Source: Hoylesella buccalis ATCC 35310
Lineage (GTDB): Bacteria > Bacteroidota > Bacteroidia > Bacteroidales > Bacteroidaceae
Direction of reading: 5' to 3'
DNA: 64,000 bases
Assembly: GCF_000177075.1 (NCBI RefSeq)
Contig: NZ_ADEG01000031.1
Coordinates: forward strand, 1 to 64,000
Under the pieces are notes generated by a model. The model was not told where the DNA came from. It saw only the letters and a list, made by a program, of their open reading frames with translations, and did not search any database. Both the position numbers and the translations under genes were made by a program. Position 1 is the stretch's first letter; the number at the start of each line of letters is the position of its first letter. Below are positions 33,291 through 41,446 of the stretch, piece after piece.

Positions 33291-33938
33291 TTAAAATCTG
33301 TAACCCATGCCTGCCCTAAGCGAGCCCATTTGATAAGAGCCCAGTTCGCCAAAGCCATACAATTTGGTGCCAATCATGAAACCAAATAAGGTAAAATCGG
33401 CTGCGATGTTGTACGAACTGGTGAAGTTGTGGTCGGTATAACTTTTGTATAACAGCTGCCCCACACCGAGCGATAGGCCGCTGTAAAAGCAATGTTTCGC
33501 CCGAATGGCATAATAATATCTCATACTTGCCATCAACGCCGTATGGTGCAGGTTGAAACTATAGGCATGGTTGCCAGTCGTGGTTTCGTAACATTGTCGC
33601 CACATATGGTGATAGGAGGCTTGCAAACCCACAGCCCAATGTTTGCTGAAGTGATAGTGTAGACCCAAGGAGAAAATGGGTGAGGTGCGTTCACCCTTGA
33701 GGTAGTACTTGCCCCAGTGGTACTTGTTCAGAGGCGTTGCATTGGGCAGCGATGTAGAGGGGTAGCCGAAAAAGTTGGAAGCATCTTCGATAGGCATACC
33801 CACAGCGAATGTTACCTCATATTTTTGATACGGATAACCTTTGCTTTCGGTTTGTTGTGCCCACAAAGGCGTGGTGGCGAATAGCAGCAGAGCCGTTGCT
33901 AAGAAATGCCTTTTCGCATGGTAGAATTTTTCTTTCAT
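33291..33938 (-). CDS. Outer-membrane beta-barrel protein
   Basis: A 215-residue protein with a signal peptide (about 1-27, LLLFATTPLWAQ). Barrel-like strands include YEVTFAVGMPIEDASNFFGY, LGLHYHFSKHWAVGLQASYH and HTALMASMRYYYAI, and it ends GSLRAGMGYRF, a typical terminal strand. No enzymatic motif is seen. It is first in the operon with the lipoprotein at 32341, and it diverges from the ECF-sigma operon across a 512-bp gap. Confidence 0.75.
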   Translation of the reverse strand: MKEKFYHAKRHFLATALLLFATTPLWAQQTESKGYPYQKYEVTFAVGMPIEDASNFFGYPSTSLPNATPLNKYHWGKYYLKGERTSPIFSLGLHYHFSKHWAVGLQASYHHMWRQCYETTTGNHAYSFNLHHTALMASMRYYYAIRAKHCFYSGLSLGVGQLLYKSYTDHNFTSSYNIAADFTLFGFMIGTKLYGFGELGSYQMGSLRAGMGYRF

Positions 33939-34063
33939 CGTGTTTGTTAATTTGACTTTTTATAACTAAACACAATAAGTGGTAAAATCTTGCATCGACT
34001 CTGCCATTTTTTTTATTTTTTTGAATTGAACCATGCTGCACCTCGCCTATTGAGGTTGAATTT

Positions 34064-34151
34064 CAATCTCCATGCTTTTGGATGCCAAACCCAATGACTT
34101 TAGGGGCCAAACTCAATGACTTTGGATGCCAAAGTCAATGCTATTGGAATT
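34064..34151. repeat. Four-unit 22-bp palindromic array (array D)
   Basis: Cores at 34064, 34086, 34108 and 34130 are CAATCTCCATGCTTTTG, CAAACCCAATGACTTTA, CAAACTCAATGACTTTG and CAAAGTCAATGCTATTG. Spacers GATGC, GGGGC, GATGC and GAATT follow. It lies between divergent operons. Confidence 0.88.
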
Positions 34152-34366
34152 TGAAAATGTGTGGTTTTGTAACATATTGATTTCCATTCCGTTATGATTC
34201 ACTAGGCAGATTCGTTTCATCCGTAGGACGTTTGCGTTCATTATCTTGTTTGGTTCATTGGTTTGATTGGTTTTATTCGTTGTTCCACGACATTGCCTTT
34301 AAATGAAAGAACCATAGCTGAAACAAAATAAATGGAAAAAACTTGCGCCCGCCATGCAAGATTTTC

Positions 34367-34374
34367 TATATTTG
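34367..34374 (+). promoter_or_regulatory. Promoter -7 box for the lipoprotein-ECF operon
   Basis: TATATTTG, with CTTG (34342-34345) 21 bp upstream as a possible -33 box. The ATG is 76 bp further on. Confidence 0.7.
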
Positions 34375-34450
34375 TAGTTATAACCATAAAAGGTAACTGT
34401 ATTCAAGGTAGAAATCAAGGGGATGATGCCGGGAATGCAGAAGAAATAAA

Positions 34451-35032
34451 ATGAGAATGATGAAATATGTTTTTTGCTTCTTGATAGGTCTGCTGTGCGT
34501 GAGTTGTGCGGTTGGTGACGGGGACGAAATGAGCCATGGCACCCTGGATTCAGCGCATCTGTCGCCAGAATATTACGGGCAGTTTGAAGGGATATGGAGC
34601 ATCAATGGTCAGAACATAGGCTCGGCTGAATTAGCGATGGGCGTACAACAAGTGTATTCAACACTACCGTTGGCCCACGACGTACAACAGGCCATCGCAC
34701 GCAAACTGGGCGTTGAGGCGTTGGACGATGTGCAGGGTGGCAGCTATAGTGTGTCTTATTTGGAAACCGCTTACTCGGCCAGTTCGCGCTATTTCACGCT
34801 CCTGCCACACGATGTCGAGATAACGGTGAAGGCCAAGGGCCACACACACAAGGTGCAATTGGTCATGGAACTGGACAATGGCAAGGCGGTTTACGACAAG
34901 CAGACCACGGCCTTCGTCGCCTTTTTGCATTTGGTCGAGGTTCGGTTGGACGGGGAGTTGCTGAGGGAATACAAACCGTCGCAGACCATTCAATTTAAAT
35001 CTACGAAGAAAACTAGAACAAGTGGAGACTGA
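34451..35032 (+). CDS. Lipoprotein upstream of an ECF sigma factor (DUF4840-like, uncertain)
   Basis: A 193-residue protein with the lipobox LLCVSCAVG (lipidated Cys about residue 19). The mature part starts YYGQFEGIWSINGQNIGSAE and has strand-rich stretches (HDVEITVKAKGHTHKVQLVM). It is reminiscent of the small DUF4840 lipoproteins, but I cannot be sure. Its 3' end overlaps the GTG of the sigma gene by 11 bp, so the two are co-translated. A role in sensing envelope signals for the sigma factor is a guess from position. Confidence 0.65.
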   Translation: MRMMKYVFCFLIGLLCVSCAVGDGDEMSHGTLDSAHLSPEYYGQFEGIWSINGQNIGSAELAMGVQQVYSTLPLAHDVQQAIARKLGVEALDDVQGGSYSVSYLETAYSASSRYFTLLPHDVEITVKAKGHTHKVQLVMELDNGKAVYDKQTTAFVAFLHLVEVRLDGELLREYKPSQTIQFKSTKKTRTSGD

Positions 35033-35567
35033 AAAAAGTCTTTTGGAGGATATACTTCAAGGTAAACGTACGGCCATGCGCCGGTTGTATGAGCGTTACA
35101 GTGGGTATGCCATGGCCGTTGGGCTGCGGTATATAGCCGACCGTGACGCTGTGCAAGACGTGTTGCAGGACAGCTTCGTGAAAGTGTTCGCAGCCATCGA
35201 CGGGTTCAGTTACCGCGGTGAGGGATCGCTGAAGGCGTGGGTGATGCGCATTGTGGCCAACGAGTCGCTGAACTATCTCAAGCAAAATCAGCGGCTGCAA
35301 TTCGTGGATGAGATGCCCGACGTGGCTGATGAGGATGAAGAGGTGGATGTGAAAAACATTCCCATGAGTGTGGTGATGCAGATGATACAGCAGCTCCCTG
35401 CTGGCTACAGGACGGTGTTCAACCAGTTTGTGTTTGAGGAGAAAAGCCATCGTGAAATCGCATCAGACCTGGGTATCAAGGAGAGTACATCGGCTTCGCA
35501 GTACTTCAGGGCGAAAAACTTGTTGGCAAAAATGATTCAAGAATATTCAAAGACGACGACAATATGA
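35022..35567 (+). CDS. ECF-type RNA polymerase sigma factor
   Basis: A 181-residue sigma factor with only regions 2 and 4, as in extracytoplasmic-function sigmas. Region 2 is about residues 10-95 (RLYERYSGYAMAVGLRYI, DVLQDSFVKVFAAIDGFSYR) and region 4 about 120-175 (QQLPAGYRTVFNQFVFEEKS, HREIASDLGIKESTSASQYF). The start is a GTG at 35022 inside the preceding gene. The next gene overlaps by ATGA and encodes its probable antagonist. This is the Bacteroidetes pattern of ECF sigma with a membrane anti-sigma partner. Confidence 0.92.
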   Translation: METEKSLLEDILQGKRTAMRRLYERYSGYAMAVGLRYIADRDAVQDVLQDSFVKVFAAIDGFSYRGEGSLKAWVMRIVANESLNYLKQNQRLQFVDEMPDVADEDEEVDVKNIPMSVVMQMIQQLPAGYRTVFNQFVFEEKSHREIASDLGIKESTSASQYFRAKNLLAKMIQEYSKTTTI

Positions 35568-36841
35568 AGAAAGACGATTGGATAAAAGATATACAACGGC
35601 GCATGGCGGACCACCAGGAACCTGTTAAGGATGACTTGTGGGCTGGCATTGAACAGGCGCTTGACCAACAAAAGGTTGTTGGGAAGCCGTCTGTGGTGAT
35701 GCGCTGGCGGCGTTATGCAGCAGCGGCGGCCATCGTTTTAGCTTTGATGGGCGGAGCAGGATATGTGCTGTTCAACCATCAAGAACAGATGGGAAAAGAG
35801 GTGGCACGGACGGAAACCGAACAGCAACCGGCCGGTTTGCAACCCAGCACCCAACAAATGGAACCGATGGTGCTTGCCGAACAAACAGGCGAGTCGGTGG
35901 CCTCGCGTGTAAAAAAGGTGTTGACGGCTGTGCGGAAAGACGCAGATAGTGAGCAATTGTTGATGGCTGTGGTGCAGGAAAAGGACGCAGTATCTTCGGA
36001 CAGACCGCAGGATTTGATGAATAAGGATATGGAACCAGGCGGACAACCGGAAGCGTCATCCGCTGAATCAACGGGGAAAGTGGCAGAACAACCGCAACCA
36101 TCGGCCGCGCAAAAGAATGAGGTTGGAAGGTCATCGCAAACATTTTTGCCTGCCGAGAGGCAGCGCATCCATGCTTCACGCCATGGCGCGAGGGTGACGA
36201 TGAATCTCTATGCGGCTAATTCGGTGGGTACCTATTCGGGACGTAACGGTCTTGCAACGCCTGCAGAGATGGTGGCCAACTACAATTTGGCAAAGGCCGC
36301 TCCTGAATTGTTCTTTGCAGAGGCGGCATCGCCCATAGCCCTTCAGTCACACGAGGAGACTGATCATCACCAGCCAGTGTCATTTGGATTGACGGCAGGC
36401 TATGCCCTCAATCAGCGATGGACATTGACATCGGGGGTGGTGTACACGAAACTGTCTTCCGATTTCATTCAAGTTTTTGATGACAGTAGGCTTACCCGTC
36501 GCCAAACTTTGCACTATGTGGGAATTCCCCTGAATGTGAATTTCATGGTATGGGGCAACAAAAAACTAAAAACATACGTCACTGCGGGTGGGCAAGTAGA
36601 CTTCAATGTGGATGCCAAGACGGTGAAAGAGGGCATCAAACACGACATGCCCAAGGACAAATTGCAACTATCTACCCAGGCTGCTTTGGGCTTGCAGTAT
36701 GACTTTACGCCGCTTCTTGGGGCTTATTTCGAGCCTGGTGTGAAATATTACATCGACAACAAGAGCGAAACGCAGAACTTCTTTAAGGACAAACCGCTGA
36801 ACGTTCACCTGCAAGTGGGGTTGAGGTGGAATATCCAGTAA
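35564..36841 (+). CDS. Membrane anti-sigma-like head joined to a C-terminal beta-barrel (hybrid protein)
   Basis: A 425-residue protein. Residues 1-45 form a short charged cytoplasmic head (DDWIKDIQRRMADHQ, then a DLWAGIEQAL helix) followed by one membrane helix (about 48-66, YAAAAAIVLALMGGAGYVLF). A long Gln/Glu/Pro-rich linker follows (about 70-200). The last 190 residues look like an outer-membrane beta-barrel (FGLTAGYALNQRWTLTSGVV, ending LQVGLRWNIQ). The head is in the place of the anti-sigma partner of the preceding sigma gene, which it overlaps by ATGA. Such hybrids are known as hypothetical OMPs in Bacteroidetes; the inner/outer membrane arrangement is unexplained. Confidence 0.8.
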   Translation: MKKDDWIKDIQRRMADHQEPVKDDLWAGIEQALDQQKVVGKPSVVMRWRRYAAAAAIVLALMGGAGYVLFNHQEQMGKEVARTETEQQPAGLQPSTQQMEPMVLAEQTGESVASRVKKVLTAVRKDADSEQLLMAVVQEKDAVSSDRPQDLMNKDMEPGGQPEASSAESTGKVAEQPQPSAAQKNEVGRSSQTFLPAERQRIHASRHGARVTMNLYAANSVGTYSGRNGLATPAEMVANYNLAKAAPELFFAEAASPIALQSHEETDHHQPVSFGLTAGYALNQRWTLTSGVVYTKLSSDFIQVFDDSRLTRRQTLHYVGIPLNVNFMVWGNKKLKTYVTAGGQVDFNVDAKTVKEGIKHDMPKDKLQLSTQAALGLQYDFTPLLGAYFEPGVKYYIDNKSETQNFFKDKPLNVHLQVGLRWNIQ

Positions 36842-36912
36842 GCGTCAGAAGGGGGATTGGGTGTTTGTTCACGCTGGTTGAAAGATGGTTCGGCGCATGC
36901 CCTTGTTGCACC

Positions 36913-37296
36913 TTACCCCCGCATTAGTTTTTGGTGTGCTGGTTCGAACTCTTTGGGATATTTGGCTTGCAGACAGAGGTTGACCAACGCATTGGCCAGC
37001 AGTTCTGCGTCATTTAAGTCAACACCTTGCCCACGCGATATGTCCTTACCCAGACATACTTCCCAGGTAGCGTTGAAACAGCTGTCTTCAGCACCCACAT
37101 AAGAGTGGTCGGGCTTGTCGCCGGGCATGACCTTGTAACGGATGGCCTTGCTGTTGTTCACAGGTTTCATGGTGAGCAGCATGTCGTATGCCATCTTCAG
37201 CTGTGGACGGAACTTGTTGGTTCCAGGAAACATGTCATTGATGACGGGCATGATTTCATCGAATTCGTAGGCTTGTAAAAGGTGAAATAGTTTCAT
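36913..37296 (-). CDS. Small conserved hypothetical protein
   Basis: A 127-residue soluble protein. It starts MKLFHLLQAYEFDEIMPVIN and has segments such as KFRPQLKMAYDMLLTMKPVN and GAEDSCFNATWEVCLGKDIS, with two cysteines about ten residues apart. It ends in a helical piece (LLANALVNLCLQAKYPKEF). There is no signal peptide. I do not recognise the family. It is convergent with the sigma operon and 154 bp from the exonuclease gene to its right. Confidence 0.65.
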   Translation of the reverse strand: MKLFHLLQAYEFDEIMPVINDMFPGTNKFRPQLKMAYDMLLTMKPVNNSKAIRYKVMPGDKPDHSYVGAEDSCFNATWEVCLGKDISRGQGVDLNDAELLANALVNLCLQAKYPKEFEPAHQKLMRG

Positions 37297-37450
37297 AATT
37301 CTTTGTTATTGTTGTCTTTATTGTATTCAGTGTGTATGGATATGTGTGCCGTATGGGTTGAAAGTAGTGGCTTTTAACATCGTTCATCCTACCTGAGTTG
37401 GGCGTGAGTGCTTGTTTTTACGCACGTTGTTCGTCTTCGTTTTTCGTTCG

Positions 37451-38035
37451 TCAGAGGATGTTTAATGCGATGACCGAGCAGGCTTCAGCATCGGCTAAGG
37501 CGTGGTGATGGTTCACTAAGTTGTAACCCAAATGGGCCGCTACCGTGTGTAACTGGTGATTGGCCAATTCGTGATGACAGAAAACTCTGCGTGAAGCGAT
37601 CAACGTACAATAGAAAGGATAGTTGAGATAGGCCATGCCGTAGGTCGCGAAGCAGGCCTTCAGGCAGCTCTCATCAAAGGCTTTGTTGTGCGCCACCAAT
37701 GGAAGATGCTTGATGAGGGGTGCTATTTGGGCCCACACTTCAGGGAAGGTGGGCGCATCTTGCGTGTCTGAGGGTAAAATACCATGCACGGCAATGTTGC
37801 GTGGATGGTAGTAATTGGGGTAAGGACGAATGAGGTGATAGTACGAATCGGTAATCTTCCCATTCTCTACTATCACCACACCTACGCTGCAAACGCTGCT
37901 TCTACAGCTGTTGGCAGTTTCAAAATCTATGGCTGCGAAGTCTTTCAATGTTCGCTGCTGATATGTTCTTTTTGTTTGATGGGCCTTGTTCTGGCTTGTT
38001 AAAACTTTGCCATTTTGATGGCTACCACGGCACAT
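37451..38035 (-). CDS. 3'-5' exonuclease domain protein (DnaQ/RNase T-like)
   Basis: The DEDDh exonuclease fold is plain: [20 protein letters not shown] (Exo I with Asp and Glu), [17 protein letters not shown] (Exo II) and [17 protein letters not shown] (Exo III with the catalytic His-x4-Asp). It would remove nucleotides from DNA or RNA 3' ends, as DNA polymerase III epsilon homologues do. The 194-residue frame has a 30-residue leader that overlaps ribH by 37 bp and looks unstructured. An internal TTG at 37948 gives 165 residues starting LKDFAAIDF and may be the real start. It is the last gene of the TPR-ribH operon. Confidence 0.82.
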   Translation of the reverse strand: MCRGSHQNGKVLTSQNKAHQTKRTYQQRTLKDFAAIDFETANSCRSSVCSVGVVIVENGKITDSYYHLIRPYPNYYHPRNIAVHGILPSDTQDAPTFPEVWAQIAPLIKHLPLVAHNKAFDESCLKACFATYGMAYLNYPFYCTLIASRRVFCHHELANHQLHTVAAHLGYNLVNHHHALADAEACSVIALNIL

Positions 38036-38475
38036 TCATCTCCCTTGTTGCCCAATTTGCCGCCGCTTCTGTCTTGAGCTTGCTGTAAATCGTTGGTTGT
38101 CAGCAAGCCGAAGACTACCGGTATCTCACTTTTAGCATTGATGTGAGCAATTCCCTGAGTCACACCTTGGCAGATATAATCAAAGTGGGGCGTCTCTCCA
38201 CGAATGACACTTCCCAAGATGATGACGGCATCATACCCGCCATTGAGTACCATCTGATGGGCACCATAGATGAGTTCAAAGCTGCCGGGTACCGTCTTTA
38301 CATGGATGTTCTCGGGCAATGTGCCATGTTTCTCGAGCGTAGCTACGCATCCATCCAGCAGGGCACCCGTTATTTCGGGATTCCATTCAGACACCACAAT
38401 GCCGAAACACATGTTGCTGGCATCAGGCACTTTCGACGCATCGTAGCTGGAGAGGGGGTGTAATGAGGTTGCCAT
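37999..38475 (-). CDS. ribH: 6,7-dimethyl-8-ribityllumazine synthase
   Basis: Riboflavin pathway enzyme that joins the pyrimidine and dihydroxybutanone phosphate. The 158-residue length is standard. Motifs include [17 protein letters not shown] (residues about 28-44), [16 protein letters not shown] (about 61-76), [15 protein letters not shown] (about 89-103) and [18 protein letters not shown] (about 119-136). The catalytic His is in ETPHFD. It lies 5 bp after the TPR/membrane protein gene. Riboflavin is also needed for the NQR and flavodoxin proteins encoded in the window. Confidence 0.95.
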   Translation of the reverse strand: MATSLHPLSSYDASKVPDASNMCFGIVVSEWNPEITGALLDGCVATLEKHGTLPENIHVKTVPGSFELIYGAHQMVLNGGYDAVIILGSVIRGETPHFDYICQGVTQGIAHINAKSEIPVVFGLLTTNDLQQAQDRSGGKLGNKGDECAVVAIKMAKF

Positions 38476-38480
38476 GGGTG

Positions 38481-39182
38481 TTATCGTGAAGCGCGTTCGA
38501 TGTATTTGTCAATCTCTCCACTCTGTACAACAGCCGAGTTGACATACGTTTTCTTGATGTCTTGATACATCGTCAGTGCATCGCTTTTCTTGTTCTGGCT
38601 TTCCAAAATCTTGGCAGCCTGCATCAAGAAAGTGGGCGACAGACTGTTGTTTACGCCGTCATCCCCTTTGCTGTCAGCTTTTTTGGCAGCCTTTTTCAGG
38701 TTTTCTACCGCCTTATCCAGTTGGTTGAGGTGTGCGTATGCGTTGCCAAGTGCGGCCAAAGCAGCCGGGCTTACCATGGCATCATTGGCACCATTGTATT
38801 CGCTCAAGTATTTCACAGCTTCCTTCCACTTGCCCAGGTTGGCATAACAGAGGCCAGCATAGAGGTTAGCTAAGTTGCCTGCATCGGTGCTACTGTAGTC
38901 GCTGGCGACCTTTACAAAACCTCCATATTTAATCTTGTCGCCGTTAAGCGCTTTTTCATAATCGCCTTCATTGAAATACTGTTGACCCTTACCCAGCTCT
39001 GTACTGGCTTTTTCAGCTCGTGGTTTGGAAACGTAAGCCTTGTAAAGGAATGCCCCGACGATGATGACAACGAGGGCTACGACTGCAATAATGATGGGCT
39101 TTTTGTATTTCTCAAAGAAAGCCTGTGATTGGGTGAGAGCATCTTTGTTTTCCTGATCTCTCTTCACTTGATTGTTTGCCAT
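38481..39182 (-). CDS. Membrane-anchored tetratricopeptide protein
   Basis: A 233-residue protein with a cytoplasmic head, one membrane helix (about residues 27-48, [20 protein letters not shown]) and a periplasmic-type TPR domain (about 60-233: [38 protein letters not shown]). It resembles the YfgM/YbgF-type TPR protein of Bacteroidetes, thought to hold periplasmic partners, but assignment beyond TPR is uncertain. It heads an operon with ribH and the exonuclease gene; the promoter is at 39270-39277. Confidence 0.82.
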   Translation of the reverse strand: MANNQVKRDQENKDALTQSQAFFEKYKKPIIIAVVALVVIIVGAFLYKAYVSKPRAEKASTELGKGQQYFNEGDYEKALNGDKIKYGGFVKVASDYSSTDAGNLANLYAGLCYANLGKWKEAVKYLSEYNGANDAMVSPAALAALGNAYAHLNQLDKAVENLKKAAKKADSKGDDGVNNSLSPTFLMQAAKILESQNKKSDALTMYQDIKKTYVNSAVVQSGEIDKYIERASR

Positions 39183-39269
39183 TTATTGATGATGTTTTTT
39201 TATTGTTTTTTCTGATATGCAGTGACGTCGGTCCTAGCTGTATAGTGCCTTCCCGACTATGATGCGTTG

Positions 39270-39277
39270 CAAAATTA
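39270..39277 (-). promoter_or_regulatory. Promoter -7 box for the TPR-ribH operon
   Basis: Read leftward, TAATTTTG, about 83 bases before the ATG. It diverges from the recF box at 39342. Confidence 0.65.
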
Positions 39278-39341
39278 ACGCATTTATCTCATATATTGAA
39301 ATATATTGCTTACTTTTTTCGTTTTTCCCCTTCAAAACACT

Positions 39342-39349
39342 TAACTTTG
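39342..39349 (+). promoter_or_regulatory. Promoter -7 box for recF-dciA
   Basis: TAACTTTG ends 1 bp before an upstream ATG (39351), so the transcript would start after that ATG. This places the real recF start downstream, at 39396 or 39387. Confidence 0.75.
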
Positions 39350-39395
39350 CATGAACCCGACGGCTGTAACACAGTCTGTCAAGGGCATGTTTGCT

Positions 39396-40568
39396 ATGAT
39401 TCTCAAAAAGATATCCATACTCAATTATAAGAACATTCAGGTAGCCGACCTTACCTTTTCGCCTAAGTTGAATTGTCTCATTGGACACAATGGTGAAGGT
39501 AAGACCAATTTGCTGGATGCCGTGTATTACTTGTCGTTTTGTCGCAGTGCTTTCAATCCCATTGATTCGCAAGTTATCACGCATGATCGTGACTTTTTTG
39601 TGCTCGATGGCCTGTACCTCAATGACATGGGGGATGAAGAACGCATCTATTGTGGCATGAAACGAGGCACGAGAAAGCGATTCAAACGCAATCAGAAGGA
39701 ATACAAACGCCTGTCACAACACATTGGATTGATTCCGCTCATCTTTGTTTCTCCAGCTGATACCGCCTTAATTGATGGCGGAAGTGACGCTCGTCGTCGT
39801 TTCCTGGACATGGTTGTTTCGCAGTTGGATCATTCGTATATAGAACTGTTGAGTCGCTACAACAAGGCCTTGACACAACGAAATGCCCTACTGAAAGCCG
39901 AACAAGAGCCTGATAGTGCATTGATGGAAATCCTTGAACAGGAAATGGCAACGCAGGGAGAGGCCATCTATGCCAAGCGCGATGCTTTCGTTCGTGAGTT
40001 CATTCCTGTGTTTCAAACGATTTATGACCATGTCTCCGGATGTCACGAAACGGTGTCATTGCAATATATCTCGCATGCACAGCGTGGCCCATTGCTTGAC
40101 GTTATCCAGCGTGACCGACACAAAGACCGTGCCGTGGGCTATTCGCTTCACGGGGTACATCGTGACGATTTGGAGATGATGATTGGTGGTTATCAGCTCA
40201 AACGCGAGGGAAGTCAGGGGCAAAACAAAACCTATGTGCTGGCATTGAAGCTGGCTCAGTTTGATTTTCTCAAGCGAACAGCCTCGTCAACCACGCCACT
40301 TCTCCTGTTAGACGATATCTTCGACAAGCTGGATGCGGGTAGGGTAGAGCGCATTGTGAACATGGTTGCGGGTGATGCCTATGGACAAATCTTCATCACC
40401 GACACTAATCGAGACCATTTGGACAGCATCCTCCGCCGCCATTCGTTTGATTATAAGTTGTTTGAAGTGGCGCATGGAGAGATCAACGAGCGGTTAACAA
40501 GTGGGCAAAACGTTGCCGTTAGTGATGTTTTGACACCCCAAAAAGAAACGGAGGAGACGGATGTTTAG
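39396..40568 (+). CDS. recF: DNA replication and repair protein RecF
   Basis: SMC-like ATPase that binds gaps and, with RecOR, loads RecA. Starting at the ATG at 39396 the protein is 390 residues (ILKKISILNYKNIQ). The Walker A loop is LIGHNGEGKTNLLDAVYYLS (about residues 28-47), the signature region includes REGSQGQNKTYVLALKLAQF, and Walker B is PLLLLDDIFDKLD (about 305-317). The longer frame from 39351 lies upstream of the expected transcription start. It overlaps dciA by 8 bp. Confidence 0.95.
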   Translation: MILKKISILNYKNIQVADLTFSPKLNCLIGHNGEGKTNLLDAVYYLSFCRSAFNPIDSQVITHDRDFFVLDGLYLNDMGDEERIYCGMKRGTRKRFKRNQKEYKRLSQHIGLIPLIFVSPADTALIDGGSDARRRFLDMVVSQLDHSYIELLSRYNKALTQRNALLKAEQEPDSALMEILEQEMATQGEAIYAKRDAFVREFIPVFQTIYDHVSGCHETVSLQYISHAQRGPLLDVIQRDRHKDRAVGYSLHGVHRDDLEMMIGGYQLKREGSQGQNKTYVLALKLAQFDFLKRTASSTTPLLLLDDIFDKLDAGRVERIVNMVAGDAYGQIFITDTNRDHLDSILRRHSFDYKLFEVAHGEINERLTSGQNVAVSDVLTPQKETEETDV

Positions 40569-40851
40569 ACGAAAAGTACAGACACTCGCGGACATCTTGC
40601 AGCAGACTTTGCGCGAAAATGGATTGGAAACGCCCTTGTTGCAGCGCCGCCTGATTGACGCATGGCCTACAGTTGTGGGCAAAACCATCGATGAATATAC
40701 GGGTGAACGCTTTATAAAAAATCAGACACTCTTTGTCAAAATACTCAATCCGGCTTTGCGACAAGACCTTTCCATGATGCGAACGCAACTGGTGAAGCGG
40801 CTCAACGAGCATGTGGGAGCCTTGGTCATCACCGAGGTGAGGATATACTAA
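40561..40851 (+). CDS. DciA-like (DUF721) putative replicative helicase loader
   Basis: A 96-residue protein of the DUF721 family; DciA members interact with DnaB and replace DnaC/DnaI in most bacteria. The core motif is a TLADILQQTLRENGLE helix followed by LIDAWPTVVGKTIDEYTGER (about residues 33-52) and NPALRQDLSMMRTQLVKRLN (about 65-84). Overlap with recF by 8 bp means the two are probably translationally coupled. It ends before the convergent folate cyclo-ligase gene with 4 bp between stops. Confidence 0.85.
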   Translation: MFRRKVQTLADILQQTLRENGLETPLLQRRLIDAWPTVVGKTIDEYTGERFIKNQTLFVKILNPALRQDLSMMRTQLVKRLNEHVGALVITEVRIY

Positions 40852-40855
40852 GCGC

Positions 40856-41407
40856 TCAATCCTCGGCGCACTTTTGCGTGATGATCTCGTCCATTCGTAC
40901 GTCATGCTCATCGGTTGGTACTTCGTCAACCAGTTGAAACGGGAAACAGACACCTATTTTATAACAGTCTTTCGCTTGTGAAAGAAAACGATCGTAATAG
41001 CCTTTTCCCCGACCGAGCCGATGACCATGGCGGTCAAAGGCCATTCCTGGAACCAAAATCAGGTCGATTTGCTCATAATCAGTGAACGCATCTGCTTGGG
41101 GTTCCATGATACCAAAGGCTCCATGCCCTACGTTTGTATCGTGTGTATAGCGGCATATTTTCATCGTGTGGTCATCCACTACGACGGGCAGAAGTAGCGT
41201 TTTCCCTTGCTGTAACAGCGTGTTGATGAGTTCATGCGTGTCTACTTCATCGGCCAGTGATGCATACAGTAAGATGGTGTGAGCCGACATCAAACGAGGA
41301 TGAGCAAGCAAAGCCTCGATGATGGGTTGCGACATCCGGTGCAATTGCTCACTACCGTAAGCCTTTTTGCGTTGTCTCATTTCTTGTCTGAGGTTCTGTT
41401 TGCTCAT
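40856..41407 (-). CDS. 5-formyltetrahydrofolate cyclo-ligase
   Basis: Recycles 5-formyl-THF to 5,10-methenyl-THF with ATP. The 183-residue length fits. It has the Lys/Arg-rich N-terminal substrate motif (KQNLRQEMRQRKKAYGSEQL), a central ILLYASLADEVDTHELIN, and the C-terminal LVPGMAFDRHGHRLGRGKGY, followed by YDRFLSQ, the family's ATP-binding signature (about residues 122-145). It ends the M3-dCMP deaminase-ctpA operon. Confidence 0.92.
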   Translation of the reverse strand: MSKQNLRQEMRQRKKAYGSEQLHRMSQPIIEALLAHPRLMSAHTILLYASLADEVDTHELINTLLQQGKTLLLPVVVDDHTMKICRYTHDTNVGHGAFGIMEPQADAFTDYEQIDLILVPGMAFDRHGHRLGRGKGYYDRFLSQAKDCYKIGVCFPFQLVDEVPTDEHDVRMDEIITQKCAED

Positions 41408-41446
41408 CTTTCGGTTATTTTTATTGTCATGTTCGAACCAAAATTC

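Larger units (their letters stand above)
33939..34450. other. 512-bp divergent intergenic region
   Basis: No gene seen. It holds the 22-bp array D (34064-34151) and the promoter of the ECF operon (34367-34374). I could not find a clear TAnnTTTG box for the leftward barrel gene. The stretch 34190-34290 has short GGTT-containing repeats of no clear order. Confidence 0.7.

Noticed and set aside
32341-36841. SusC/SusD-like polysaccharide locus
   Set aside because: The barrel, lipoprotein and sigma genes lack a TonB-dependent receptor and a SusD; the ECF sigma operon is divergent and has its own promoter.
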